From assembly GCA_030812955.1 (NCBI GenBank), contig JAUSTR010000001.1:1-64000 (forward strand): 64,000 nucleotides of DNA. The letters are read 5' to 3'. The DNA comes from Bacillus alveayuensis. GTDB lineage: Bacteria > Bacillota > Bacilli > Bacillales > Aeribacillaceae. The notes under the pieces were generated by a model. It made no database searches and was not told the DNA's origin. It saw nothing but the letters and a program-made list of their open reading frames with translations. Made by a program: the position numbers and the translations under genes. This document shows positions 28,016 to 36,622 of the stretch, one piece after another (the first letter of the stretch is position 1; every line of letters begins with the position of its first letter).

Positions 28016-28543
28016 TTATTCTTCTTTCTGAATAGGATTTGTTTGCTTATAATATTGGCCTTTTTCAACATACTCACGGCGAATCCGTTCCATTTCCTTA
28101 TGGTCTTGATCCGTTAATTCACGAATGACTTTTGCAGGTCGACCGAAGGCTAAGCAATTCGGAGGGATTTTTTTGCCAGGTGGAACTAAGCTTCCAGCAC
28201 CGATAAATGCCCCCTCCCCGATTTCGGCACCATCAAGAATAATTGATCCCATGCCAATGAGAGCGTTTTTCCGTATAATGGCACTATGTATTAATACTTG
28301 ATGTCCAACCGTAACATCATCTTCAATGACTAAAGGCTTGTTTGGACTTTGATGTAGACAACACTGATCTTGTATATTCACGCGGTTGCCGATTATCGTT
28401 GGAGATACATCACCGCGGATGACAGTTTGAAACCAAATGCTTGAATGCTCCCCAATTTGAACATCACCCGTAATGGTGACATAATCGGCAATATAGGCAG
28501 TTTTTGCAATTTTAGGCTTTGTATTTTTGTAAGGATAAATCAT
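28016..28543 (-). CDS. ytoA: Gamma-carbonic-anhydrase-family protein YtoA
   Basis: Left-handed beta-helix protein of 175 aa with hexapeptide repeats (IGEHSS, IGNRVNI, VTVGHQV, IGMGSI, IGEGAFIGAG). The zinc ligands of the gamma-class appear in QDQCCLHQ and VTVGHQVLIHS (three His). Whether it is an active carbonic anhydrase is unproven for Bacillus homologues. AAGGACGGAGC precedes the ATG. The 276-base gap to the PAP2 gene contains a 9-bp hairpin (27946-27954 with 27982-27990) without a T-run. Confidence 0.85.
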   Translation of the reverse strand: MIYPYKNTKPKIAKTAYIADYVTITGDVQIGEHSSIWFQTVIRGDVSPTIIGNRVNIQDQCCLHQSPNKPLVIEDDVTVGHQVLIHSAIIRKNALIGMGSIILDGAEIGEGAFIGAGSLVPPGKKIPPNCLAFGRPAKVIRELTDQDHKEMERIRREYVEKGQYYKQTNPIQKEE

Positions 28544-28616
28544 TATTGCTCCGTCCTTTCAATTTTTTTCTTTCATTATACAGATGAGTGATGAAAACGG
28601 AAAGGGGGCTTCATCT

Positions 28617-29429
28617 ATGTGGAAGTGGACAGCGGAGGAAGGGAAGGCTGTGATCGTCATGATTCATGGGGCAGCTGAACATCACGGACGTTATAAATGG
28701 CTAATCGAAATGTGGCGTTTAGCTGGGTATCATGTTGTCATGGGAGATTTACCTGGGCATGGAACAACTTCTCGAAAAAGGGGACATATTCAATCGTTTG
28801 ATGAATATGTAGAATGTGTTGATGGGTGGATACGTTATGCAAAATCATTTCACTTGCCAATTTTTTTATTAGGTCATAGCATGGGTGGACTTGTGGCTAT
28901 AAGAACATTACAAGAAAAGAAGCCAAAGCTGCAAGGTGTAATTTTATCATCACCTTGTTTAGGTCTTATACATAAACCAAATAAGGTACTTGATGTACTT
29001 TCAAAAGGATTAAATATATTTGTGCCATCGATTCGCTTTGATTCGAAATTAAATGTCAAAATAGCAACTAGAAATAAAGAAGTACAGCATAAGGACGAAA
29101 ATGATCCGTTATATGTGAAAAAAGTATCTGTAAGATGGTATCGTGAATTGCTTCAAGGGATCGAACAAGCTTTTGAAAAAGTGGCACAATTTCCTAATAC
29201 CCCACTTCTTTTAATGCAAGGAGGAGATGATAAAATAGTTGATAAAGCCTTTGTGAAGAAATGGTTTCATCAGTTAAATATTCAAGATAAAACGTATTTA
29301 GAGTGGGACGGCTTATATCACGAAATATTCAATGAACCTGAACGGGAGCTTGTTTTTGAAAAAGCGAAGCAATTTGTTGAAGGACAACGAACGAAACATT
29401 ATGACGCCCAGAGAGGTGACAATATTTGA
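28617..29429 (+). CDS. ytpA: Lysophospholipase-type hydrolase YtpA
   Basis: Alpha/beta hydrolase of 270 aa of the monoacylglycerol-lipase type: IHGAAEHHGRY, GDLPGHGTTSRKRGHI, nucleophile elbow GHSMGGLVAI (Ser near 86), QGGDDKIVD and GLYHEIFNE. In B. subtilis YtpA is linked to the phospholipid antibiotic bacilysocin. The ATG at 28617 follows AAAGGGGG. The stop overlaps the ytpB start (TTGA), so the two are coupled. Confidence 0.87.
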   Translation: MWKWTAEEGKAVIVMIHGAAEHHGRYKWLIEMWRLAGYHVVMGDLPGHGTTSRKRGHIQSFDEYVECVDGWIRYAKSFHLPIFLLGHSMGGLVAIRTLQEKKPKLQGVILSSPCLGLIHKPNKVLDVLSKGLNIFVPSIRFDSKLNVKIATRNKEVQHKDENDPLYVKKVSVRWYRELLQGIEQAFEKVAQFPNTPLLLMQGGDDKIVDKAFVKKWFHQLNIQDKTYLEWDGLYHEIFNEPERELVFEKAKQFVEGQRTKHYDAQRGDNI

Positions 29430-30505
29430 GCATTCCAGAACATCCAATCACGTTAATGAGAAAAGTTTATCGAGATGTATTACCGACCGTACATCATTAT
29501 TTAAAATATTGGAAAAAAAGAGCAGAAAATATTCCAAATGAGGAATTAAAAAAGCAAGCACTTAATAGTATTCAAACTAAAACCTTTCATTGTGAAGGCG
29601 GCAGTATTTTATCTATTATTGCCAGAAATCATTTGGAAACGTGTATAGAGTTTATTGTAGCCTATCAAACGATAAGCGATTATTTGGATAATTTATGTGA
29701 TCGGAGTACCTCTTTGGATCCGAAAGATTTTCGCATGCTTCATCAATCGATGGATGATGCTCTTACGATTAATGCAGATGTAAAAAATTATTATCAATTT
29801 CGAAAAGACCAAGATGATGGCGGATATTTGCAGGATCTTGTGTTAACTTGTCAACGTATATTACGAAAGCTAAAACATTATCCTCTAATCGTCGATCATT
29901 TACGAGAGCTTTGTCGATATTATTGTGATTTGCAAGTACATAAGCATGTGAAAGTTGATGAAAGAATTCCGCGATTAGAAAAATGGTTTGAAAGCTATCG
30001 CCCGCACTTACCAGAGATGGAATGGTATGAGTTTTCGGCTTGTGCAGGATCGACATTAGGCATTTTTTGTTTAGTCTCTTATGCATTTCAAGAACATTTT
30101 ACAGAAGAGCTTGCTAAACAAATAAAATACGGATATTTTCCGTATGTTCAAGGTCTCCATATTTTGCTTGATTATTTCATTGATCAACAAGAGGATGAAC
30201 AAGAAGGGGATTTAAATTTCTGCCATTATTATGAGAGTGAAACAATGTTATTGAATCGTCTTGAGCATTTTGTAATCGAAGCGGATAAAAGTTTGCAAGG
30301 CATTCCACATGAAAAATTCCACCGCCTCATTAATAGAGGGCTGCTTGGTATTTATTTATCAGATGATAAGGTTTATGAACAAAAACAATTATGGAAGGCT
30401 GTTCGAAAGCTGATACGTTTAGGGGGATCTACTTCGATTTTCTTTTATTTAAATGGCCGTGCTTATCGAACATTTCAAAAATGGAACTTATTAAAGTCTT
30501 CTTAA
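29426..30505 (+). CDS. ytpB: Tetraprenyl-beta-curcumene synthase YtpB
   Basis: DUF2600 enzyme of 359 aa. In B. subtilis YtpB cyclises tetraprenyl diphosphate to tetraprenyl-beta-curcumene, the precursor of spore-related C35 terpenoids. It has DYLDNLCDR, the Asp/Glu-rich DYFIDQQEDEQEGDLNFC and CHYYESETMLLNRL, which fit the large-terpene synthase family. The start is TTG at 29426 after GAGAGGTGA, overlapping the ytpA stop. Confidence 0.9.
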   Translation: MSIPEHPITLMRKVYRDVLPTVHHYLKYWKKRAENIPNEELKKQALNSIQTKTFHCEGGSILSIIARNHLETCIEFIVAYQTISDYLDNLCDRSTSLDPKDFRMLHQSMDDALTINADVKNYYQFRKDQDDGGYLQDLVLTCQRILRKLKHYPLIVDHLRELCRYYCDLQVHKHVKVDERIPRLEKWFESYRPHLPEMEWYEFSACAGSTLGIFCLVSYAFQEHFTEELAKQIKYGYFPYVQGLHILLDYFIDQQEDEQEGDLNFCHYYESETMLLNRLEHFVIEADKSLQGIPHEKFHRLINRGLLGIYLSDDKVYEQKQLWKAVRKLIRLGGSTSIFFYLNGRAYRTFQKWNLLKSS

Positions 30506-30522
30506 AGGAAAGGAGGATGACC

Positions 30523-30579
30523 TATAAGTTTCAGACCTCACGCTATGTGAGGTCTGGCACTGCCTTGATCAAACTTATA
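30523..30579. repeat. Nested inverted repeat after ytpB
   Basis: Inner perfect 10-bp hairpin CAGACCTCAC/GTGAGGTCTG (30532-30541, 30547-30556) inside an outer 9-bp repeat TATAAGTTT/AAACTTATA (30523-30531, 30571-30579). It sits between converging ytpB and mnmM and lacks a T-run on either strand, so it is not a standard terminator. Confidence 0.75.
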
Positions 30580-30603
30580 ATCAGTAGATATAGGATTCAG
30601 CCT

Positions 30604-31176
30604 TTAACATTTTTCAATCGCAATAATAAATGGTGGGTTGTTTTTTTGATTGATAAATCGATATTCGAGAACGTGTGCTACCTTTTGATCCAAGCTTTGG
30701 ACAAATTGGACAACAGCATCTCGTTCTACTTTTCCCTCTTGATGTCCATGATAAATAACAAGTACGATGATTCCTTCCCTCTTTAATATGGATAATAGCT
30801 GTTTAATCGCTGACATGGTTGTATGAGGTTTTGTGACTATTCTTTTGTCTCCGCCAGGCAAATAACCGAGGTTAAACATAGCACCAGCTATTTTTCCGTG
30901 GTATGCTGCTGGAATCGTTTTTAAAATCTCACTATGACTTTGATGAAATAATGTCACTCTATTTAACAGGTTGTTTTCTAATAATTTTTGTTTCGTGTGC
31001 ATAATAGCCTCTTGTTGAATATCGTAGCCAAAAACTTGGCCATTTTCACCAACTAAATGGGCTAAAAAAACGGTGTCGTGCCCGTTGCCAACCGTTGCAT
31101 CAACGACAATATCACCTTTAGCTACAGCTGTTTCTAATAATTTTTTTGCAAAAGGGAGGATGCGATCAAGCTTCAT
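30604..31176 (-). CDS. mnmM: tRNA mnm5s2U methyltransferase MnmM (YtqB)
   Basis: SAM-dependent methyltransferase of 190 aa, formerly YtqB, that completes the mnm5s2U wobble base of some tRNAs in Gram-positive bacteria. It has the SAM motif VVDATVGNGHDTVFLA near residue 24, YDIQQEAI, and the family block MFNLGYLPGGDK, then VIYHGHQEG. AGGTGA precedes the ATG. It overlaps the stop of ytqA by four bases (ATGA). Confidence 0.9.
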   Translation of the reverse strand: MKLDRILPFAKKLLETAVAKGDIVVDATVGNGHDTVFLAHLVGENGQVFGYDIQQEAIMHTKQKLLENNLLNRVTLFHQSHSEILKTIPAAYHGKIAGAMFNLGYLPGGDKRIVTKPHTTMSAIKQLLSILKREGIIVLVIYHGHQEGKVERDAVVQFVQSLDQKVAHVLEYRFINQKNNPPFIIAIEKC

Positions 31177-32138
31177 TTGGTCTTCACCTGTTCACTTTTG
31201 TAATATTTCCCTTGATAGCTGTTTCGTCTTTCTAGCTCCCAGTCAATGGCATTTAATACCTCCCATTTATTGACACTCCACATTGGACCAATCATTAAAT
31301 CAATCGGACCATCACCTGTGATGCGATGAATAATCATTTCCGGTGGTAATATTTCTAATTGGTCGCATACTAAGCTTACGTATTCTTCAAACGATAAAAA
31401 TTGAAGCATGCCTTTTTCATATTGCTTGACCATCGGGGTTCCTTTTAAGAGGTGAAGCAAGTGAATTTTAATGCCTTGGACATCGAGCTTGGCCACTTCG
31501 CGTGCCGTTTCCATCATCATATCATACGTTTCGAGTGGGAGACCGTTTATAATATGAGAGCAAACGCGGATTCCATGTTTGCGAAGCTTTTGCACACCTT
31601 CGATATAGCATTCATAATCATGAGCACGATTAATTAAATCCGCAGTTTTTTGATGGACCGTTTGCAATCCTAACTCCACCCATAAATAGATGCGCTCATT
31701 CAACTCCGCTAAATATTCAACAACATCATCAGGCAAACAGTCAGGTCGAGTTGCAATGGAAAGTCCGACGACACCATCTAGTCCAAGAACGGTTTCGTAT
31801 TTTTCGCGTAAAACTTCAACAGGTGCGTGTGTGTTTGTAAAAGCTTGAAAATAGGCCATATATTTGCCATCTTTCCATTTTTCGTGCATTTTATTTTTAA
31901 TTTCATTGAACTGTGTGACTAAGTCGTCAGCTCTGTTACCGGCAAAATCACCTGAACCAGCAGCACTACAAAAAGTACATCCCCCATGGGCGACGGTCCC
32001 ATCGCGGTTTGGACAATCAAAGCCGCCGTCAAGTGCTACTTTAAACACTTTATGTCCAAACGTTTTCCTTAGGTGATAATTCCATGTATGATAACGTTTA
32101 TGGTCATTTGAATAAGGAAATGGATTTACATTTTTCAC
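31173..32138 (-). CDS. ytqA: Radical SAM protein YtqA (TIGR01212 type)
   Basis: Radical-SAM enzyme of 321 aa related to Elp3/MiaB domains. The cluster motif appears as CPNRDGTVAHGGCTFC, with Cys spacing typical of this family, followed by GSGDFAG and a TIM-barrel body (LWVELGLQTVHQKTA, HLLHLLKGTPM). The substrate is unknown; fusion by overlap to mnmM suggests tRNA modification (inference). A TTG nine bases upstream directly touches AGGAGG, so GTG at 32138 is the better start. Confidence 0.88.
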   Translation of the reverse strand: MKNVNPFPYSNDHKRYHTWNYHLRKTFGHKVFKVALDGGFDCPNRDGTVAHGGCTFCSAAGSGDFAGNRADDLVTQFNEIKNKMHEKWKDGKYMAYFQAFTNTHAPVEVLREKYETVLGLDGVVGLSIATRPDCLPDDVVEYLAELNERIYLWVELGLQTVHQKTADLINRAHDYECYIEGVQKLRKHGIRVCSHIINGLPLETYDMMMETAREVAKLDVQGIKIHLLHLLKGTPMVKQYEKGMLQFLSFEEYVSLVCDQLEILPPEMIIHRITGDGPIDLMIGPMWSVNKWEVLNAIDWELERRNSYQGKYYKSEQVKTK

Positions 32139-32320
32139 CTGGAGCAACCTCCTGCGAGTAATATACCATTTTCAAATTCTATCACAAGGTGAAAGAGTAT
32201 CTCAAATACAAATCATTGTGCAAAAAATTTCCTCGTTAAAAAGGGTGTAAGTTTTGAAAAAAAATTACACACTATGAATGATGATGCATTCGCTTCATCA
32301 TGATGAAGGGGGGATGAGGC

Positions 32321-32584
32321 TTGGCAACGAGACAATCAGTCGAGAATTTTATTCAACGCTGTGAAGATACTTTACACTTTGCAAGGGAGCAATATTTAGA
32401 AGGTGCCAAGCAAGAGCACTACAATGATACGGAATATACGAAAGCTCAGCAGATGCTGGAAAATACACTAGAAGAGCTTGCACAATTAGAGATGAGTGCA
32501 AATGCCGAGCAGCGAGAACAATTGTACCGAATGAGATTAAGGCTACAATCGTTACAAAATGACATGATTTTACTTGAGCATTAA
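32321..32584 (+). CDS. ytzC: DUF2524-family protein YtzC
   Basis: Small helical protein of 87 aa, likely a coiled coil (FIQRCEDTLHFAREQYLEGAK, NTLEELAQLEMSANAEQREQLYRMRLRLQSLQ). Length and sequence fit the Bacillus YtzC family of unknown function. The start is TTG at 32321 after AAGGGGGGA; a nearer ATG (32314) is in another frame. Confidence 0.8.
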   Translation: MATRQSVENFIQRCEDTLHFAREQYLEGAKQEHYNDTEYTKAQQMLENTLEELAQLEMSANAEQREQLYRMRLRLQSLQNDMILLEH

Positions 32585-32596
32585 GGTGGCGGAAAA

Positions 32597-32737
32597 ATGA
32601 AAAAGCGGTCAAAGCAAAATAATCCAGAACAAAAAACGAAGAATGGGATAAACAGTAATGATATAGAGTTGGGACAAGATTTTGATCCAGTTAAAGAAGC
32701 GAAGAATAAATATTTGCAAAGAACGCAAAAAAAATAA
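32597..32737 (+). CDS. Small very basic/polar protein, 46 aa
   Basis: ATG at 32597, 6-7 bases after AAGGTGG, runs to TAA at 32735-32737. The peptide (MKKRSKQNNPEQKTKNG... ending YLQRTQKK) is rich in Lys, Asn and Gln with the core LGQDFDPVKEAKNKY. It resembles the small hydrophilic Bacillus proteins often found next to ytzC, some linked to spores, but I cannot name it. It lies 12 bases after ytzC and is followed by a terminator, so the pair forms an operon. Confidence 0.6.
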   Translation: MKKRSKQNNPEQKTKNGINSNDIELGQDFDPVKEAKNKYLQRTQKK

Positions 32738-32743
32738 TGGATG

Positions 32744-32782
32744 AAAAGGGAGGGTTCTAAAAGAATCCTCCCTTTTATCATT
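32744..32782 (+). terminator. Terminator of the ytzC unit
   Basis: Thirteen-base-pair stem AAAAGGGAGGGTT/AATCCTCCCTTTT (32744-32756, 32764-32776, one G-U) with a 7-base loop and T-rich end. Confidence 0.8.
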
Positions 32783-32794
32783 GAAAAATTGTGA

Positions 32795-32823
32795 TTGACA
32801 AAAAAAGTAAAGTGGTGTATTGT
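32795..32823 (+). promoter_or_regulatory. Sigma-A promoter of the ytr operon
   Basis: Perfect TTGACA (32795-32800), 17-base spacer, TATTGT (32818-32823). The predicted start of transcription falls on the operator that follows. Confidence 0.65.
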
Positions 32824-32829
32824 ATTAAT

Positions 32830-32850
32830 TGTATTACTTAATGTAGTACA
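32830..32850 (+). promoter_or_regulatory. Probable YtrA operator
   Basis: Imperfect inverted repeat TGTATTAC-TTAAT-GTAGTACA (8-base arms, one mismatch) just downstream of the promoter, where a GntR-type repressor would block transcription. It is placed as expected for YtrA autorepression. Confidence 0.6.
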
Positions 32851-32901
32851 CTTAATGCAAATAGTGTTTTGATAAGCTGTCAATAGAAAGTAGGGAGTTT
32901 G

Positions 32902-33297
32902 ATGATTCAAATTGACCCAAGGAGTTCTACTCCAATTTACGAACAAATTATTCATAAATTAAAAGAACTATGTTTTAAAGGCGTTTTAAAACCAGGTGAT
33001 AAACTGCCTTCCGTGCGAGAGATGTCAGCAATGATTATTACGAATCCAAATACTGTTTCAAAAGCTTACAAGGAGTTGGAGAGACAAGGGATTATTGAAA
33101 CATTGCGAGGAAGAGGAACATTTGTATCAGAAAGTGCGAGAAAAACGATTGATGAAGGGAAGATTGACATGATAAAAGAGCAGTTAAAACCACTCATTAT
33201 TGATGCTTTTTATGCAGGAGTTGATTTTGAACAAATCAAGCAGTGGATTGAAGAAATAAAAGAAGAAATCGGGAGTGAAACAAATGCTCGAAATTAA
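32902..33297 (+). CDS. ytrA: GntR-family repressor YtrA
   Basis: Transcription repressor of 131 aa: N-terminal winged helix (GDKLPSVREMSAMIITNPNTVSKAYKELERQG) and a short helical C-terminal part with no large ligand domain, which defines the YtrA subfamily. In B. subtilis it represses ytrABCDEF and is released by cell-wall antibiotics. A TTG one codon upstream is possible, but TAGGGAG fits the ATG. It overlaps ytrB by 14 bases. Confidence 0.9.
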   Translation: MIQIDPRSSTPIYEQIIHKLKELCFKGVLKPGDKLPSVREMSAMIITNPNTVSKAYKELERQGIIETLRGRGTFVSESARKTIDEGKIDMIKEQLKPLIIDAFYAGVDFEQIKQWIEEIKEEIGSETNARN

Positions 33298-34162
33298 AAA
33301 TGTATCGAAATCTCTTGGAAAAGAGAAGGTATTAGAAAACATAAACTTGACGCTCCAAAAAGGGGAAGTGTTTGGCTTACTTGGAAGGAATGGTTCTGGA
33401 AAAACGACGCTGCTTCGTATTATCCAACAAATTTTGCTGCCAGATGAAGGAGATGTGTTGTTTAACAATGAGCCAATACGATCTCATCCAAAGTGTAAAG
33501 AAAAAATATTGTATGTCCCTGTTCGGAATACCTTTTTCGAACCGTTTACGTCTAAACAGCTTGTTAGCATGATGAAAGGGATTTATCCAACATTTGATGT
33601 AACCTATGCTAATGAACTTATGAATCGCTACCGATTGCCTGAAAATAAAAGCTACCAAGAGCTATCAACAGGGTTGAAAAAGCAAGTATCTCTTATTTTG
33701 GCATTTGCTTCCAGACCTGATGTTATTTTAATGGATGAACCGACTGATGGGATTGATGCCGTAACACGTTATGATATTCTTCAACTTATGATGGAGGAAG
33801 TGGCTCAAAGAGAAACAAGCATTTTCATCACATCCCACCGATTAGAAGATATTGAACGGATTTGTAATCGTGTTGGTTTTTTAGATAACCATTGTCTGTC
33901 TCAAGTGATGGATGTTGATGAGATGAATAAGGAATTTGTAAAAATTCAAGTTGCTTATGAAGACGATGTTTCATTACGAATTCGTGAAAAAGAAATCAAG
34001 ATTCTTGAACATGCAGGTGTGTTTTACACGATTTTATTGAAGAAAGCAGATGAAGAAAAAAAAGCCTTTTTGAAATCTCTTTCTCCACGAGTATGGAATG
34101 AACTTCCTGTTAATCTCGAAGAAATATTTCTTGCGAAGTTTGGAGGGAAACGAAGATGGTAG
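33284..34162 (+). CDS. ytrB: ABC transporter ATPase YtrB
   Basis: ATPase of 292 aa with Walker A GRNGSGKTT, a degenerate signature ELSTGLKKQV (STG in place of SGG), Walker B VILMDEPTDGID and switch His TSHRLEDI. Residue count equals B. subtilis YtrB. The ATG at 33284 follows GGGAGTG; a GTG nine bases upstream is less likely. It ends over the start of the permease fragment. Confidence 0.9.
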   Translation: MLEIKNVSKSLGKEKVLENINLTLQKGEVFGLLGRNGSGKTTLLRIIQQILLPDEGDVLFNNEPIRSHPKCKEKILYVPVRNTFFEPFTSKQLVSMMKGIYPTFDVTYANELMNRYRLPENKSYQELSTGLKKQVSLILAFASRPDVILMDEPTDGIDAVTRYDILQLMMEEVAQRETSIFITSHRLEDIERICNRVGFLDNHCLSQVMDVDEMNKEFVKIQVAYEDDVSLRIREKEIKILEHAGVFYTILLKKADEEKKAFLKSLSPRVWNELPVNLEEIFLAKFGGKRRW

Positions 34163-34623
34163 CTTTAGGATTACTAAAAAAAGAATGGAATCAATATCGG
34201 AAAATATTTCTGTCCGTTTTTTTCGGTCTCACTTTTATACTACCAATTATGATTTTACTAAACTATATATTTTATCAAAACAATGAATATTTACAGGACA
34301 CATTTCAGATTCGCTTTGAAGAAAATAATTTACATCAAATCAATAGCATTTTCGTATTTTTGCTGGCTATTTATCAGTTAGGTCAAGAAAGAAGTAGAGG
34401 GACGATCGATTTTACATTAAGTCTTCCTTATAATAGGTCGGTCATCTATTTCACGAAATGGTTGATGGGAGCCATGACGATTGTTTTTTCGATTGTATTA
34501 AACACCGTTCTGACAGGTGTCATACTGTCTGTCACGAATGCCGATTATGAGGGATTTTTAGGCTATTTTTCCTTTTCAATTATCTCGATTCTTATGTTGT
34601 ACACCCTTGTCTTTGCTATTTAG
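34156..34623 (+). pseudogene. ytrC: Truncated ABC permease (YtrC-like)
   Basis: N-terminal half of an ABC-2 type permease, 155 aa, with about four hydrophobic helices and GQERSRGTIDFTLSLPYNRSVIYFTKW, the usual cytosolic segment. The B. subtilis homologue is about twice as long, as I recall. Here the frame ends at TAG inside a membrane helix (YTLVFAI). The ribosome site (GGAGGG) and overlap with ytrB are intact. A possible C-terminal scrap lies at 35205-35384. Confidence 0.75.
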
Positions 34624-34660
34624 GCTACATTGTTAAAGAAACGAATAAGATCAACTTTCC

Positions 34661-35197
34661 TCAGCTTTTTGGATTGATTGCATTCGCAAATTCCTCTACT
34701 GCTGCGTCCAATCTTTGCACCAGCTCTTCTGACAAGCTGTATTGTTCATTTTCTTTTCTGGTTACCCAGGCATCAACGGCATAAACTCCTCCTAGAATAT
34801 ATCTGCCTCCCATTGTGGATAACACTGGTTTTAGCGCATAATCTATAGATAGAAGGTGAGCCAATGTGCCACCAATAAACAACGGAAGTATTGTTTTGCC
34901 CAAAAGCCCTTTTTGCGGAAGTAGGTCGAGGTATGTTTTCAATACGCCTGTATAAGCTGCTTTATACACTGGGCTTGCGATAATAATGCCATCAGCTTGT
35001 TCTACTTTTTGGTTGGCGTTCAGAATCGCCTCGCTGTCGAATTTTGCCTTGATTAAATCTTCCGCAGGCAGCTGTGCTACTTGAATGTGATCAATCTCAA
35101 TTCCTTTTTGCTGCAATTGCTGTTCTGCATATTGGATTAATCCATTTAATCTTGATGATGGAAACGGACTTCCATTGATAATTACAACTTTGCTCAT
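34661..35197 (-). CDS. NADPH-dependent FMN reductase (SsuE/azoreductase type)
   Basis: Flavodoxin-fold oxidoreductase of 178 aa. It begins VVIINGSPFPSSRLNGLI with the phosphate-binding loop (NGSP) and has ASPVYKAAYTGVLKTYLDLLP and LPLFIGGTLAHLLSIDYAL, as in SsuE and related quinone or azo reductases. AAAGGAG lies about 10 bases before the ATG. It faces the ytr genes and starts the block that interrupts that operon. Confidence 0.85.
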   Translation of the reverse strand: MSKVVIINGSPFPSSRLNGLIQYAEQQLQQKGIEIDHIQVAQLPAEDLIKAKFDSEAILNANQKVEQADGIIIASPVYKAAYTGVLKTYLDLLPQKGLLGKTILPLFIGGTLAHLLSIDYALKPVLSTMGGRYILGGVYAVDAWVTRKENEQYSLSEELVQRLDAAVEEFANAINPKS

Positions 35198-35204
35198 TTA
35201 CTAC

Positions 35205-35384
35205 TATGCTCCTTTCTACGATTCTAAAAAACATATAAATCTTATTGAAATAGTTCGTTTTATGCTATCATTATTTTTATATTCTGTAAATATATGGATG
35301 ATCTTAGTTGTTATTCTAATAGCCTTTAATTTGAGCATAAATCAAGAGAAAATAAGAAGCAACTTTAAGCTCTTGGAGATTTAG
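35205..35384 (+). pseudogene. Possible C-terminal scrap of an ABC permease
   Basis: An open stretch with one hydrophobic helix (MLSLFLYSVNIWMILVVILIAF) and a basic tail ending RSNFKLLEI. This is the kind of C-terminus seen in ABC-2 permeases of the YtrC type. No start with a ribosome site is present: the frame begins inside the divergent reductase. I infer, weakly, that it is the tail of the gene cut at 34623. Confidence 0.2.
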
Positions 35385-35475
35385 CTTTTTCCAAAAATTT
35401 TTTGAGAAAGTTACATATTGTTCACTTTCTTTAAGGTGAAACAATACGAGAAGATATGAGGCGCCTTTTTATGTG

Positions 35476-36237
35476 CTATTCTTTAATCCCGATAACACGA
35501 ATTCGCTTATAATCAGCAAACCAGATGCCATTTTTATATATGACATTTTTCAAGTTGTTTTCCACGTTTGTGAAGATAAGATTTTTTGTTTCGTTTGTCA
35601 AACTGTTAAACAGGATGCCAGCGAACATCTCTATCCAATTTTTTACCCCATTCTCCCCATGTAATGGCGTTGGACGATCAAAATGCTGGGCGAACACGAC
35701 ACGGAACCCCACTTCTTCCATCAACGATGAATATTCACCAATGCTCGGGAAATACCAGGGAAATTGGTCTGCTAATTCCTCCATGCCCAATTTATTGAAT
35801 TCATTTCGGATGGCATCGGTAATCGTTTTGACATTGTCTTTGCCGCCGAATTCCGCTACAAAACGGCCGTTCTCCTTTAAGGCTTGGTATATATTGATTA
35901 ACGCCTGTTTTGGCGGCTTGATCCAGTGAAGAACTGCATTGGAGAAAACGGCATCAAACTTGTTGCGGTATCCAAGATTTAGAACATCCTTCACCTCAAA
36001 GGTTAAACCGGGGTATTTTGCTTTAGCCTGATTAATCATATTTTCTGATTTATCAATTCCGACGACGTCAACTCCTAATTCGTAAAGCTTCCAGGCTAAA
36101 TCTCCCGTACCGCAGCCGAGATCAAGAATACGTTCACCTTTTTTTGGCTCCAACAGATCAAGCAAATGCTCTCCAAATTTGGAAACAAATGAATGTTTTG
36201 CATCATACAAAGCTGCATTCCAACTGTCGTTTTTCAT
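35476..36237 (-). CDS. Class I SAM-dependent methyltransferase
   Basis: Soluble methyltransferase of 253 aa with the SAM motif ILDLGCGTGDLAWKL (near residue 38), acidic loop VVGIDKSENM and motif FDAVFSNAVLHWI. It resembles trans-aconitate methyltransferase, so a small carboxylic acid is one possible substrate. AGAAGGGA precedes the ATG by about 9 bases. It is unrelated to its ytr neighbours. Confidence 0.85.
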   Translation of the reverse strand: MKNDSWNAALYDAKHSFVSKFGEHLLDLLEPKKGERILDLGCGTGDLAWKLYELGVDVVGIDKSENMINQAKAKYPGLTFEVKDVLNLGYRNKFDAVFSNAVLHWIKPPKQALINIYQALKENGRFVAEFGGKDNVKTITDAIRNEFNKLGMEELADQFPWYFPSIGEYSSLMEEVGFRVVFAQHFDRPTPLHGENGVKNWIEMFAGILFNSLTNETKNLIFTNVENNLKNVIYKNGIWFADYKRIRVIGIKE

Positions 36238-36313
36238 GTGATAAGATCCCTTCTTTCATTTGTAGTAAAAATATGGGGGAATTTTGCAAAATGCCTTTCA
36301 ATGGAACATTCGC

Positions 36314-36622
36314 TTATTTTTGGCCATTTCTAAACGGTTCCAGTACTTCATCCACCCATTGACGAAATTTTTCATACGCTTCCTCATTTGTTTGAACATT
36401 TTCTATAAATCCACCTTTAAATTTATCATAATAATGTTCTTTATTTCCAAATAATTGTTGAAATTCTTCCTCTTTTAAATCGTCAAAAAATAAATCCATT
36501 GTGCCATCAGTTCTTTCCCAGGCAATTCCTTCGATGAAAGGGGAAAATTCATCTTTAAAGTTGTCTACATGTAAATGATTCCCGGTGTAGTTTTTCAAAT
36601 GAAAGTAGTCATCCTTCTTCAT
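36314..36622 (-). CDS. Hypothetical acidic protein, 102 aa
   Basis: Acidic soluble protein (MKKDDYFHLKNYTG... VDEVLEPFRNGQK) with repeated aromatic and acidic residues (DGTMDLFFDDLKEEEFQQLFG). I do not recognise the family. TTTGGAGGA lies 9 bases before the ATG at 36622, supporting a real gene. A TTG five codons upstream would overlap the ribosome site. Positions 36623-37016 show no gene that I can support. Confidence 0.55.
   Translation of the reverse strand: MKKDDYFHLKNYTGNHLHVDNFKDEFSPFIEGIAWERTDGTMDLFFDDLKEEEFQQLFGNKEHYYDKFKGGFIENVQTNEEAYEKFRQWVDEVLEPFRNGQK

Noticed and set aside
30391..30786. Plus-strand frame of 131 codons
   Set aside because: It overlaps the ends of ytpB and mnmM on both sides and the nested repeat, and has no family features.
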